A stretch of DNA of 64,000 nt, from positions 124,001 to 188,000 of the forward strand of contig NZ_CANMCZ010000006.1 in NCBI RefSeq assembly GCF_947496485.1, in the 5' to 3' direction. Of this stretch, positions 50,789 to 59,866 are shown piece after piece. The stretch is from an uncultured Winogradskyella sp. (GTDB lineage: Bacteria > Bacteroidota > Bacteroidia > Flavobacteriales > Flavobacteriaceae). Position 1 is the first letter of the stretch, and the number at the start of each line of letters is the position of its first letter. A program made the translations under genes and the position numbers. The notes beneath the pieces were generated by a model, which was given only the letters and a program-made list of their open reading frames with translations, was not told where the DNA came from and did no database searches.

Positions 50789-53700
50789 TTAATTGTTAAC
50801 CACAATCATTTCAGAATTATCATTTATTTTCAACATATATAATCCTGCAGAAGTTGAGTTGAGTTGAATTGAGGTTGTATTATTTAATTCGTTAAATTTT
50901 CTATTTATTTCAATTTTACGCCCTCTAATATCAAACACTTCAATAGCATCTGAAACGTCAGTATTAGTTATGAAAAGTTCTCTATTTATTGTTGGATTTG
51001 GGTAAACCTTTTGAATTTGATTATCTATTTCTTGCTCCCCAAGTAAGCCTTCAAAATAAGGTACAGCAAAACTGAACGTACTTTCTGCAATTGCCTGACC
51101 AATAAAGCGGCCAGGGATATCATCAGCGGGAGGATGAATTCCACCCCAAATTCTACTCAAACTTGTTTGGTCTGATGCGTCTCTATAAGTTGCCCATTGC
51201 AGTATTACATCTTCAGAAGGTCCTTCTTCAAATACTAAAAACTCATTCTTCTTAGCCACAAACTCTCCTAATCCACCTGGAAAAAACGGACTACCAGTCA
51301 TCATGGTCATTAATTCTGCAGCTGCTCGTGAGAATGTAGAATGTCCTGATACATAGCCTGCAAAAGGAGGAGTCACAAATGTTGGTCTCTGGTAAGGATA
51401 CCAATTTTCTGCCAAAATCCAGCCTACGCCTGCAACATCAGTTTCTGTATCACTTATAAAATCATGTCCTTTCCAAGTGTACAGTTTTATCTTTCCTACA
51501 TGTTGATTTGCGAAACCAGATAAAGGATCATCAATTTCAACAACTTCGATATAATTTTCGATTAGTGGAATACCAGAGGTATTATAATTATCTAAAGACA
51601 TATCTGTACTTTGTCCACGTTCTGCCATTGAGCGAATTGCAGAAATTGGTCTTATATAATCGTACCAACCTTTTATACTCCATGCAGAGATTGCAGAATC
51701 ATGCATGCCTCCACCTAGAATAAAATAGGCTTTTACGTCCCATTCTAATGTATTCAGAATTTCTCCTTCACCTTGAAAACGTTTTTCAAATTGAGGGTGA
51801 TCATTCACATAATTCAAAAGAGTAAACCAATGACCTGGCGGAGTTTCAGAATCTGGACCATCTGCCCAAAACTCAGCAAGTACACGACCATAATCTGCTC
51901 TTAATACCATGTTAGTCTCATATGGATTTCCAGTAACAGGGTTTAAAGTATGTCCATTACTAATAGATCCTCCTTCCATAAAATTATAGAAATAAGGATA
52001 CTCAGCATAGTTAGTTGGGAACGCACTTATATCTACATTACCAATAGTGTTTGGAGATATATCTATTTGAACTCCATCACTTGGATCTAAATGCGACTGC
52101 CAAACAGAAACCATCGAAAATCCCCATTTATAAGCATCGCTTTCCGCATTATTATCGGTAAGATTTATATATGGTGGAGCTAAAGGATCATGATATACAT
52201 GATAATTATTACCATCTCTTTGGTAAGTCACTTTTTCTTCATCAGTTAATGCAAATGCAAGAACATTTCCCCATTCAGGACTTAAAAAAGGTGGAGTATC
52301 TTCACCCACTATATTTCCGCCTTGGTCGATAAAAATGTTCAATGCTAAAGGCACCCAACGATTCGGATCATTAATTGGTGGATTAATATTAGTACTTGTA
52401 TCTAATGCATAAGATTCGTTAACTGGCTCATAATAAGCATTATCGTAACCTGTTTGTTCCCTAGAACCATCTTGCAATCCGTAATTAATAATCGTTTGTG
52501 CCACGTAATTTCCTAAAGCAGCAGCATTACCAAACTCATATAATAAAGACGAATTGGAGGTGTCATATCCAAGCTTGTCCATTATTAAATCAAACAAATC
52601 TTGAGATGTATCAGCATTTGGTGAATTCTGAAAACGATGCGAAAGCAATCGATACATCGCATAACTTATGGAACGTTTTAGTGATTCTTCATTAGTCTCA
52701 ATGGGTATAAAGTCTTCCAAATCACTGGTAAAACCATTTACAGAATTCCCGATAAGGTACGGATTGGCTACCTCATCATGAATTGCCCAAATATCGTACA
52801 TGGCAACACTAGTATGAAATAGATTTCTGGCATGTATAGTTGGTCTAGCAAAATCAGCTCTAATGGCTTCTAGTAAAACCTCATTCCACAATCTAGCAAT
52901 TGATACATCTTCAGGCAGATTATCTGTTCCCAATTCTATATCTAGTGATGCAAGTAAGCTAGAACATTCACTATTAGATTCTGTAACCGAAATCTGACCA
53001 ATAGATTCTAATTGCCATTTCACTGAGATAGTACTTGTACTTTGGCCACTTAAAATTTCACCACCAGAAACCTGCCATGTAGCAGTAGATCCGTTGGCAA
53101 TATTATAACTGTAAGTTTCTGTTCTTAAGAATGACGAAGACGTATTACCTACTATTACCTGAGACTCTAAATATGTACAAGACCCATCCTCTAATGTGGC
53201 ATCAGGATTGTAAGTACATGACAATGGATCTAAACATCCATATATTTTCTGACTTGGAATTATATCTAGTACCTCGATACCAGAACCTTCAGTTGCTTTT
53301 ATATTAATATCTGAATCTAAATTATTAAACGTTTCTACAAGACCAGATGGCCACTTAATTTCTAATGCCAAAACTTCTGTAGCATCATTTAATCCAAAAT
53401 GGACGGCTTGCAAGCTCTGTGATAAGAAGCCTACACCGGAATAATAACGTTTAAAAGTTCCATTAGCAGTTGTGATTGTAATTATAGTACCAATACCATC
53501 ACGATTAGAGGTTGTTCCTTCTAAGTGAATTTTAAACCAATGTAACGAGGGGTTTATATCATCAAAATTTAAAATCTCATTTTCATATAAAAATGATGTA
53601 CCGTCACTATTTGTTACATATAAATCTATATCACCATCATTATCATAATCCCAATCTATAGCTTCTACACTAACAGTTTCTTCATTTAGACCTAATTCGG

Positions 53701-54832
53701 AGGAAGCATCTTCAAAGGCATCTTGTCCTTGTACTGTGAGGTTTCTAAAGTAGAAATTAGGCTCTGTACTTCTATTTTCAAAAACATAACCATTGGCAAC
53801 AAACAAATCTTCATCTCCATCTAAATCAAAATCTGAAAATTTTGTTCCCCAAGCCCAACCTGTATTACCAATATTAAAATTGTCGGCTAGCTCTGTAAAA
53901 GTATTATCACCATTATTTTGAAGGAAGAAATTATTATCTATTGCTGTTACAAAAAAGTCGAAATTACCATCATTATTATAATCGCCAATAGTAATTCCCA
54001 TATCATCACCCATAGTATCCAAACCATAAGCTGTAGCGTTATCAATAAAAGTATTTAAACTATTATTCATATAAAGATTATTGGGCTCGTCAAAATCATT
54101 AGAGACCAACAAGTCTAAAAAACCATCTTCATTAAAATCAAAAGGAAATGCGGTATAACTTGCAAAATCTTCACTCTCAATAATACCTGTTGCCACTGAA
54201 ACATCGGTAAATGTGCTATTACCATTGTTTCTATAGAGTTGATTACTTTCACATGCTTCCCAATCACTAATATATATATCTAGCAAACCGTCATTGTTAT
54301 AATCAAACCATGTAGCGCCTGTATTCTGACATTCGTTGATAGTTTCAAAACCAGCAATTTCAGTAATATTTGCAAATGTGCCATTTCCTAGATTTCGCCA
54401 TAATTGCACTTTTAGCGAATAGGTTAAAAATAAATCCGGAAAACCATCATTGTTATAATCTCCCCAAGATGCTCCACTTTTATTTCCGTCTAAACCAAAA
54501 TAATCGTCTCCACCTTCTTCTTGGGTTAATAAATCAAAAAAACCAGCACTTTCCGTCACATCTGTGAATGTACCATTATTGTTATTTCTGAATAATCTAC
54601 TTAATGTTTTAGGGCTATCAGTGTTGTCTTTAGCTTTAGCAACAACAAAAATATCGAGATCATTGTCACCATCATAATCTGCAACAGCAACACCATTATT
54701 TTCCTCAAGAATATTTAATCCAGCTTCAATTTCTGCATGCTGAAATGTTTGGGCACTAACTTCCGTGGCAAAGAAAATTATAAAGAAGAAAATGAAACAA
54801 GAGACTCTATTGACAACTAAGTTTTTTAGCAT
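50789..54832 (-). CDS. T9SS-exported FG-GAP/ASPIC protein fused to vanadium-haloperoxidase-like domain
   Basis: A 1,347-residue secreted protein. After the signal peptide (ending about residue 27), FG-GAP/VCBS repeats with DxDxDxxxD calcium loops fill residues about 30-420, then an ASPIC/UnbV region (about 430-500) and a short beta domain. From about 620 a PAP2/vanadium haloperoxidase domain follows with all vanadate-site motifs: K1054-x6-R1061-P, VSGH (His1164), and S-R-x5-His1233-x3-Asp1237. A type A T9SS sorting domain ends it (VYPNPTINRELFI ... AGLYMLKIN). It could oxidise halides or act as a phosphatase outside the cell; the sequence does not decide. Confidence 0.88.
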   Translation of the reverse strand: MLKNLVVNRVSCFIFFFIIFFATEVSAQTFQHAEIEAGLNILEENNGVAVADYDGDNDLDIFVVAKAKDNTDSPKTLSRLFRNNNNGTFTDVTESAGFFDLLTQEEGGDDYFGLDGNKSGASWGDYNNDGFPDLFLTYSLKVQLWRNLGNGTFANITEIAGFETINECQNTGATWFDYNNDGLLDIYISDWEACESNQLYRNNGNSTFTDVSVATGIIESEDFASYTAFPFDFNEDGFLDLLVSNDFDEPNNLYMNNSLNTFIDNATAYGLDTMGDDMGITIGDYNNDGNFDFFVTAIDNNFFLQNNGDNTFTELADNFNIGNTGWAWGTKFSDFDLDGDEDLFVANGYVFENRSTEPNFYFRNLTVQGQDAFEDASSELGLNEETVSVEAIDWDYDNDGDIDLYVTNSDGTSFLYENEILNFDDINPSLHWFKIHLEGTTSNRDGIGTIITITTANGTFKRYYSGVGFLSQSLQAVHFGLNDATEVLALEIKWPSGLVETFNNLDSDINIKATEGSGIEVLDIIPSQKIYGCLDPLSCTYNPDATLEDGSCTYLESQVIVGNTSSSFLRTETYSYNIANGSTATWQVSGGEILSGQSTSTISVKWQLESIGQISVTESNSECSSLLASLDIELGTDNLPEDVSIARLWNEVLLEAIRADFARPTIHARNLFHTSVAMYDIWAIHDEVANPYLIGNSVNGFTSDLEDFIPIETNEESLKRSISYAMYRLLSHRFQNSPNADTSQDLFDLIMDKLGYDTSNSSLLYEFGNAAALGNYVAQTIINYGLQDGSREQTGYDNAYYEPVNESYALDTSTNINPPINDPNRWVPLALNIFIDQGGNIVGEDTPPFLSPEWGNVLAFALTDEEKVTYQRDGNNYHVYHDPLAPPYINLTDNNAESDAYKWGFSMVSVWQSHLDPSDGVQIDISPNTIGNVDISAFPTNYAEYPYFYNFMEGGSISNGHTLNPVTGNPYETNMVLRADYGRVLAEFWADGPDSETPPGHWFTLLNYVNDHPQFEKRFQGEGEILNTLEWDVKAYFILGGGMHDSAISAWSIKGWYDYIRPISAIRSMAERGQSTDMSLDNYNTSGIPLIENYIEVVEIDDPLSGFANQHVGKIKLYTWKGHDFISDTETDVAGVGWILAENWYPYQRPTFVTPPFAGYVSGHSTFSRAAAELMTMMTGSPFFPGGLGEFVAKKNEFLVFEEGPSEDVILQWATYRDASDQTSLSRIWGGIHPPADDIPGRFIGQAIAESTFSFAVPYFEGLLGEQEIDNQIQKVYPNPTINRELFITNTDVSDAIEVFDIRGRKIEINRKFNELNNTTSIQLNSTSAGLYMLKINDNSEMIVVNN

Positions 54833-54856
54833 TCAATTTTTTTATAAATATAAAAA

Positions 54857-55504
54857 TTAGCGTTTACTTTCCATAAGTTTTGGCAACATTAACATCTCAC
54901 TGAAGGTCTTAGTCGCTTTATGGCTTAATTCATTATTATAATCGTGTGCAGTAAAACCAAAAACATCGAAGTCACCACTAATTGCTGCATTTACACCAAA
55001 AAGACTATCTTCTATAACCACACACTCTGATGGTTTAAAACCCATGGTTTTTGCTGCCCATAAAAATATTGCCGGATCTGGTTTCCATTTTTGAATAGTA
55101 TAACAACTAAAAATGTTTTCTTCAAAATAAGGCAATAAACCAGTTCGCTCTAAATTGAGTTTTATTTTATTTTCTGGTCCACTTGAAGCGACACAAAAAG
55201 GAATGTCTAAATTTTTGACTACTTCTAAAACACCGTCAACAGGCTTTATCTCGTTTTTAAACTTTTCGAAAGATCGTTTTCTGTATTCAGCCTCAAAAGT
55301 TGAAGGTATTGCAGTATTAATTAAATCTGCAATTTGGTCTATACAATTTTTTAGTGCATTTCCTTTAAAATACTTGTATGCATAATCGAGATTAATATTG
55401 GCACCTAATTCATTTGCCATATCAACCATAACTTGATTCCCTAGAGGTTCACTGTCGACCAAAACCCCGTCACAATCAAAAATAATACACTTGTAATCAG
55501 ACAT
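54857..55504 (-). CDS. HAD-superfamily phosphatase (beta-phosphoglucomutase-like)
   Basis: A 215-residue HAD subfamily IA protein: nucleophile motif FDCDGVLVDSE (Asp10, Asp12), motif II CVASSGP, and motif IV VVIEDSLFGVNAA. The helical cap fits sugar-phosphate phosphatases or phosphoglucomutases; the substrate is unknown. Its start overlaps the SDR stop by one base, and the preceding M28 gene overlaps the SDR too, forming a three-gene minus-strand operon. Confidence 0.92.
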   Translation of the reverse strand: MSDYKCIIFDCDGVLVDSEPLGNQVMVDMANELGANINLDYAYKYFKGNALKNCIDQIADLINTAIPSTFEAEYRKRSFEKFKNEIKPVDGVLEVVKNLDIPFCVASSGPENKIKLNLERTGLLPYFEENIFSCYTIQKWKPDPAIFLWAAKTMGFKPSECVVIEDSLFGVNAAISGDFDVFGFTAHDYNNELSHKATKTFSEMLMLPKLMESKR

Positions 55505-56187
55505 TAAGGTGTAGAATTAGAAACTTGTAGTACTTTACCGTTATAAAATTTATTTCCTGTTAAAGCAAAATTATGAATATAAGCTGCCATTTCCTTTGCA
55601 GTAGTTGGCGCCTTATAACCTGGAAATGCTTCTTCTAACATTTCGGTTTGTACAGCTCCTAAAGCCAAGACGTTAAATTGCGGACCTGTTTCTTTATACT
55701 CTTCTGCTAATAATTCTGTTAATGTGATTACAGCCCCTTTACTGGAGCTGTATGCTGCTAATCCTGGGAATTTCATACTGCCTTGAATACCTCCCATAGA
55801 ACTTATAGTCACAACATGCCCATCACTTTTTATAAATGGCAAAATCACTCTGGCTAATTCTGAAACACCGAAAACGTTGGTCTCATACACTTTTGTAAAA
55901 TCCTCAAATGTAGTATCAGCAAAAGGTTTATTGATTATAGCACCAGCATTATTAATCAAAATATCGACTTGTTTCCATTCGTCTTTAATGAACTGCTCCA
56001 CTTTTTGATAATCATCAATGTTACATAAATCGAATGCCAAGGATGTTATATTTTCAAAATGCAAATTATTGACAGGCTGAGCATTTCTAGATAGTGCTAA
56101 CACATTATGACCTTGATTGGCAAAAAGATGTACTAATTCAAATCCTATTCCTCTGCTTGTTCCTGTTATTATAATATTTTTACTCAT
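55504..56187 (-). CDS. Short-chain dehydrogenase/reductase (SDR family)
   Basis: A 227-residue SDR with TGTSRGIGFE (residues 8-17), structural NNAG (about 88-91) and the catalytic Ser-Tyr-Lys set (ISSMGG, then YSSSKGA). NAD(P)-dependent, cytoplasmic; substrate unknown. Overlaps the M28 gene by eight bases and the HAD gene by one. Confidence 0.92.
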   Translation of the reverse strand: MSKNIIITGTSRGIGFELVHLFANQGHNVLALSRNAQPVNNLHFENITSLAFDLCNIDDYQKVEQFIKDEWKQVDILINNAGAIINKPFADTTFEDFTKVYETNVFGVSELARVILPFIKSDGHVVTISSMGGIQGSMKFPGLAAYSSSKGAVITLTELLAEEYKETGPQFNVLALGAVQTEMLEEAFPGYKAPTTAKEMAAYIHNFALTGNKFYNGKVLQVSNSTP

Positions 56188-57181
56188 CGTTTAAAAGGAC
56201 TTCTTTTGTTGGTGCATTCATCATACCTTCTAACCCAGGAATCATTTTATTTATAAAATTAGCCATGTGCTGATAATCCATTTGATCCGCTTCGTCGTCA
56301 ACATGATGGTAGTAATCATAATTAGTGAAATCGAAGGTTGAAATGGCATGTGCTGGCATATTTAGTTGTTTATAAAATGGAAAGTTATCAGATCTAAAGA
56401 ACAACTGAAACTCTTTTGCCTTAGGAAAAAAACCAACCACTTCTTCACCAGCATATTTATTTAAGATAGGTGCAAAATTAGAACGGTTATAACCACTCAT
56501 GTAAGCCATGGGAACATCAGCAGCTCTTGGTACACCAATCATTTCAAAATTGATCATAGTATAAGCATTGAAACCTTCATTCTTTAAACGTTCTGCCAAA
56601 TGTGCCGAGCCTTTTAAACCTTTTTCTTCGGCATCATATAACGTCACTAATATACTTCGTTTATTAGTTTTTGATTGCGCAAAATACCTGGCAAATTCCA
56701 TAGCTGCAATAGTACCAGAAGCATCATCATTTGCGCCATTTGCAATCGAATCTCCTTCTACAGCTCTACCATTTCCAATATGATCGTAATGACCTCCTAG
56801 AATTATATATTCGCTTTTAAGTTTTGGATCGTTTCCTTCAACTATTCCAACGATATTGTATCCATCTAAATCATTTAACTTAAATGAATCTCGATAGGTT
56901 TCAAAATAGGGTTTAATACTATTAGATTTAAAATACTTTTCGATAAAAACAGCTGCTTTTTCTATGCCCTCGCTACCTGTTTCTCTTCCTTTCAACTCGT
57001 CTGAAGCTAAATACTCCATACTCAATTTAATATCGTCAGCAGATATTGTAATATTATTTTGTTTTACTTTTTCAACGAGTTGTTTTGATTTATCATCCCC
57101 AGATTTATCCTCCACTACTTTACGACTAGAGGAACAAGCAATTAAAAAGACAATTAAAATTATTACAAGTGGTTTTTTCAT
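56180..57181 (-). CDS. M28-family zinc aminopeptidase, lipoprotein
   Basis: A 333-residue protein with a lipoprotein signal ending LIVFLIAC (Cys16). The two-zinc peptidase signature is intact: LGGHYDHIG, NGANDDASG, and the catalytic DAEEKGLKGS. It acts in the periplasm or at the outer membrane to remove N-terminal residues from peptides. It overlaps the SDR gene by eight bases. The 185-base gap to the divergent receptor has no recognisable TAnnTTTG box. Confidence 0.93.
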   Translation of the reverse strand: MKKPLVIILIVFLIACSSSRKVVEDKSGDDKSKQLVEKVKQNNITISADDIKLSMEYLASDELKGRETGSEGIEKAAVFIEKYFKSNSIKPYFETYRDSFKLNDLDGYNIVGIVEGNDPKLKSEYIILGGHYDHIGNGRAVEGDSIANGANDDASGTIAAMEFARYFAQSKTNKRSILVTLYDAEEKGLKGSAHLAERLKNEGFNAYTMINFEMIGVPRAADVPMAYMSGYNRSNFAPILNKYAGEEVVGFFPKAKEFQLFFRSDNFPFYKQLNMPAHAISTFDFTNYDYYHHVDDEADQMDYQHMANFINKMIPGLEGMMNAPTKEVLLNDE

Positions 57182-57366
57182 ATTTTTATATTTGAGCTTA
57201 AAGATAAAGAACTAAAACTAGGTTTAAAATTAATTATTTCCTAATATTACATAGCTTAAGCCTCTATTATTAAGATAGTTATTAGCTTCCCTTAATCTGA
57301 GTGTGTTTTTAATATTAGATTTTATTGTTAAAAGCACATTGTCCTACACTTTAAAACGAGAATAAA

Positions 57367-59784
57367 ATGGATTTTAAGCAGCTTCTTAAATTACTAATAC
57401 TTATTGCTAGTATTCAACTTAGCGCTCAAGATAAGTTCGATATTTCTGGCTTAATCACAGATATAGATAATAATGGTATTTCTTTCGCAAATGTGCTTTT
57501 GTTAAGATCTAATGATTCTACATTGATCAAAGGAACTATAACTGATGATAATGGTAGTTATAAAATCGAAAATATCAGTAACGGCAACTACATCGTTATG
57601 GGTAGTTATGTTGGTTTTCAAAAAACCTATTCAAAATCATTTAACTTAAGTAATACTTATACTGTTGAAACCTTAGTTTTAAAAGAAGGAAACCAACTAG
57701 ATGAAGTTTTGATTAAAGCTCAGAAACCATTGTATCAACAAAAAGTAGATCGTATGGTGATTAATGTTGAAAATAGTATAGTTTCCGCTGGCGGAACAGC
57801 ATTAGAAGTATTAGAGCGGTCTCCAGGGATTAATATCAATAGACAAAGTAACAGCATTTCTATCGTTGGAAAAGAAGGGGTTGTAGTAATGATAAATGAT
57901 AAAATTAGCTACATGCCAACATCTGGTTTAGTGCAGATGTTAGAGGGAATGAGTGCTGATAATATCGAATCCATAGAATTAATAACTACACCACCAGCTA
58001 ATTTTGATGCAGAAGGAAATGCTGGTTACATAAATATTGTATTAAAAAAACGTACTGATTTAGGTCTTAATGGGTCTTATTCTATTGCCTTAGGTTATGG
58101 AAAAGGGATTACAAATAATGATAATATAAACTTTAACTATCGTAAAAAGAGCATAAACTTTTATGGCAGTTATGGTTTTTCTCTTGATGAAAGAGCGCAA
58201 CAATTTAAAACCAGTCGGGAGTTTAATGATAATGGAGATTTAATAGCATCTAACACAGTAACTGATAGAGAACCTAATCAACGTAACCATAATCTTAGAC
58301 TTGGATTAGATGTAAATACATCTGAAAAAACAATTATGGGTATTCTCGTTAGTGCTTTTGATAATAGATGGTCTATGGATGCTGTTAACAATAATATTAA
58401 TTCCGAAAATGGTAACCCTACATCTTTTGTAATCTTAGATAACGATGAAGTTAATCATTTAAAACATATCGGTCTTAATTATAATATTAAGCATAATTTC
58501 ACGGAAGATAAATTTCTTAGTTTCGATATTGATTACTTAAATTATGAGTTCGACAACCCAACAAATTACCGTAACTCTTTTTTTGATGATAATAATACAT
58601 TTACTAATAGTGAATTATTAAGAAGCGGAAAAGAAACACCATTAGAAACTTGGGTAAGTAAGTTAGATTATAGTAACAGAGTAAATGAAAACTTAAAATT
58701 TGAGTTAGGCATAAAAGGTGTAAAAAATAATTTTGAAAACGATGTATCTGTCGATAATTTTGAAAACAATATTTGGGTACCTGACCCAACATTAACAAAC
58801 AAAAGTGTTTTAGATGAAAGTATCTATGCTGGTTATGGTGCTGTTGAATATGGAATTGATGAAAAAACGAGTTTTAAAGTAGGTCTTAGATATGAACATA
58901 CAGATTCTAAATTAGATACAGATACACAAGGTACTGTCGTAGATAGAAATTACGGAATTTGGTTTCCAAGTGTTTTTATTAATAGGCAGATTAATGACAC
59001 ACTAAGTGTAAATTTAGCTTACTCTAAACGTATAACCAGACCTACCTTTAATGATTTAGCTCCGTTTGTAATATTCTTTGATCCAAATACTTTTTTATCT
59101 GGTAACGCTTCTTTACAACCAGCAATTTCTAATGCTTTCAAAGTTGACGTTAATTATAAATCGTATTTTTTATCACTTCAGTATACTAATGAAGATGCTT
59201 CTATTGCAAACTTTCAAGAACGTATAGACGAGGCTACTGGTAGATTAATTTTTGAAGCTGCTAACCTAGACTATACAAGAACTTTTGGTGCAACTCTTGG
59301 TTTACCAATAAAGTTTTTTGATTGGTGGCGAACTCAAAATAATTTTACATTTATTAAACAAAAAGTTAGAACATTCTATAATGATGAGCCTATAGAATTA
59401 AGCTTGGGTAATTTCTCAGCTAATAGTACACACTCATTTAAAATATCCGAAAAGTTTACAGCAGAACTATCTGGTTTTTACAATGGTCCAAGTTTCTTTG
59501 GTTCTGCAAAGTATAACGAAGTCTATGGTCTTAATGTAGGATTTCAGCAAAACTTTGGTGAAAAATGGGGAACACTAAAGTTCTCAATTAATGACTTTTT
59601 AGATAGTGTTAAGTTTACTGGAGGTACAGACTTACCCGAACAAAATATAAAAACCAACAACACATTCGATTTTTCAAATAGAACTTTTGCTTTAACTTAT
59701 TCTAGAAGTTTCGGTAACAATAAATTAAAATCATCTCGTAATCGTGAGACAGGTTCTGAAGAAGAACGACGAAGAGTCAATTAA
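57367..59784 (+). CDS. TonB-dependent receptor-type outer-membrane protein
   Basis: An 805-residue protein with a signal peptide (cut near SIQLSAQ, residue 21), a carboxypeptidase-regulatory-like domain (about 24-110, ISGLITDIDNNGISFANVLL), a plug-like domain (about 115-220, LDEVLIKAQKPLYQQKVDRM) and a long C-terminal barrel of the outer_membrane_beta-barrel_3 type. The end is charged (SRNRETGSEEERRRVN) and not aromatic. The substrate is unknown; such receptors may transport peptides or metals. Divergent from the M28 peptidase gene, so peptide uptake is an attractive guess. Confidence 0.88.
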   Translation: MDFKQLLKLLILIASIQLSAQDKFDISGLITDIDNNGISFANVLLLRSNDSTLIKGTITDDNGSYKIENISNGNYIVMGSYVGFQKTYSKSFNLSNTYTVETLVLKEGNQLDEVLIKAQKPLYQQKVDRMVINVENSIVSAGGTALEVLERSPGININRQSNSISIVGKEGVVVMINDKISYMPTSGLVQMLEGMSADNIESIELITTPPANFDAEGNAGYINIVLKKRTDLGLNGSYSIALGYGKGITNNDNINFNYRKKSINFYGSYGFSLDERAQQFKTSREFNDNGDLIASNTVTDREPNQRNHNLRLGLDVNTSEKTIMGILVSAFDNRWSMDAVNNNINSENGNPTSFVILDNDEVNHLKHIGLNYNIKHNFTEDKFLSFDIDYLNYEFDNPTNYRNSFFDDNNTFTNSELLRSGKETPLETWVSKLDYSNRVNENLKFELGIKGVKNNFENDVSVDNFENNIWVPDPTLTNKSVLDESIYAGYGAVEYGIDEKTSFKVGLRYEHTDSKLDTDTQGTVVDRNYGIWFPSVFINRQINDTLSVNLAYSKRITRPTFNDLAPFVIFFDPNTFLSGNASLQPAISNAFKVDVNYKSYFLSLQYTNEDASIANFQERIDEATGRLIFEAANLDYTRTFGATLGLPIKFFDWWRTQNNFTFIKQKVRTFYNDEPIELSLGNFSANSTHSFKISEKFTAELSGFYNGPSFFGSAKYNEVYGLNVGFQQNFGEKWGTLKFSINDFLDSVKFTGGTDLPEQNIKTNNTFDFSNRTFALTYSRSFGNNKLKSSRNRETGSEEERRRVN

Positions 59785-59818
59785 AAAATCCTGTTTCATA
59801 AATATGAAACAGGATTTT
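59785..59818. terminator. Bidirectional terminator after the receptor gene
   Basis: AAAATCCTGTTTCATA pairs with TATGAAACAGGATTTT, up to 16 base pairs with a very tight turn. Serves the receptor gene and possibly the minus-strand pdhC. Confidence 0.9.
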
Positions 59819-59823
59819 AATAT

Positions 59824-59848
59824 TTAGATTCTGAAACAAGTTCAGAAT
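59824..59848. repeat. REP-like palindrome
   Basis: ATTCTGAA-acaag-TTCAGAAT followed by GAC. The arms and the GATTCT/AGAATGAC ends match a dispersed repeat type known to me from Bacteroidota genomes and the copy within the macroglobulin gene at 2450-2478. Confidence 0.6.
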
Positions 59849-59866
59849 GACATATCACTAATACAT

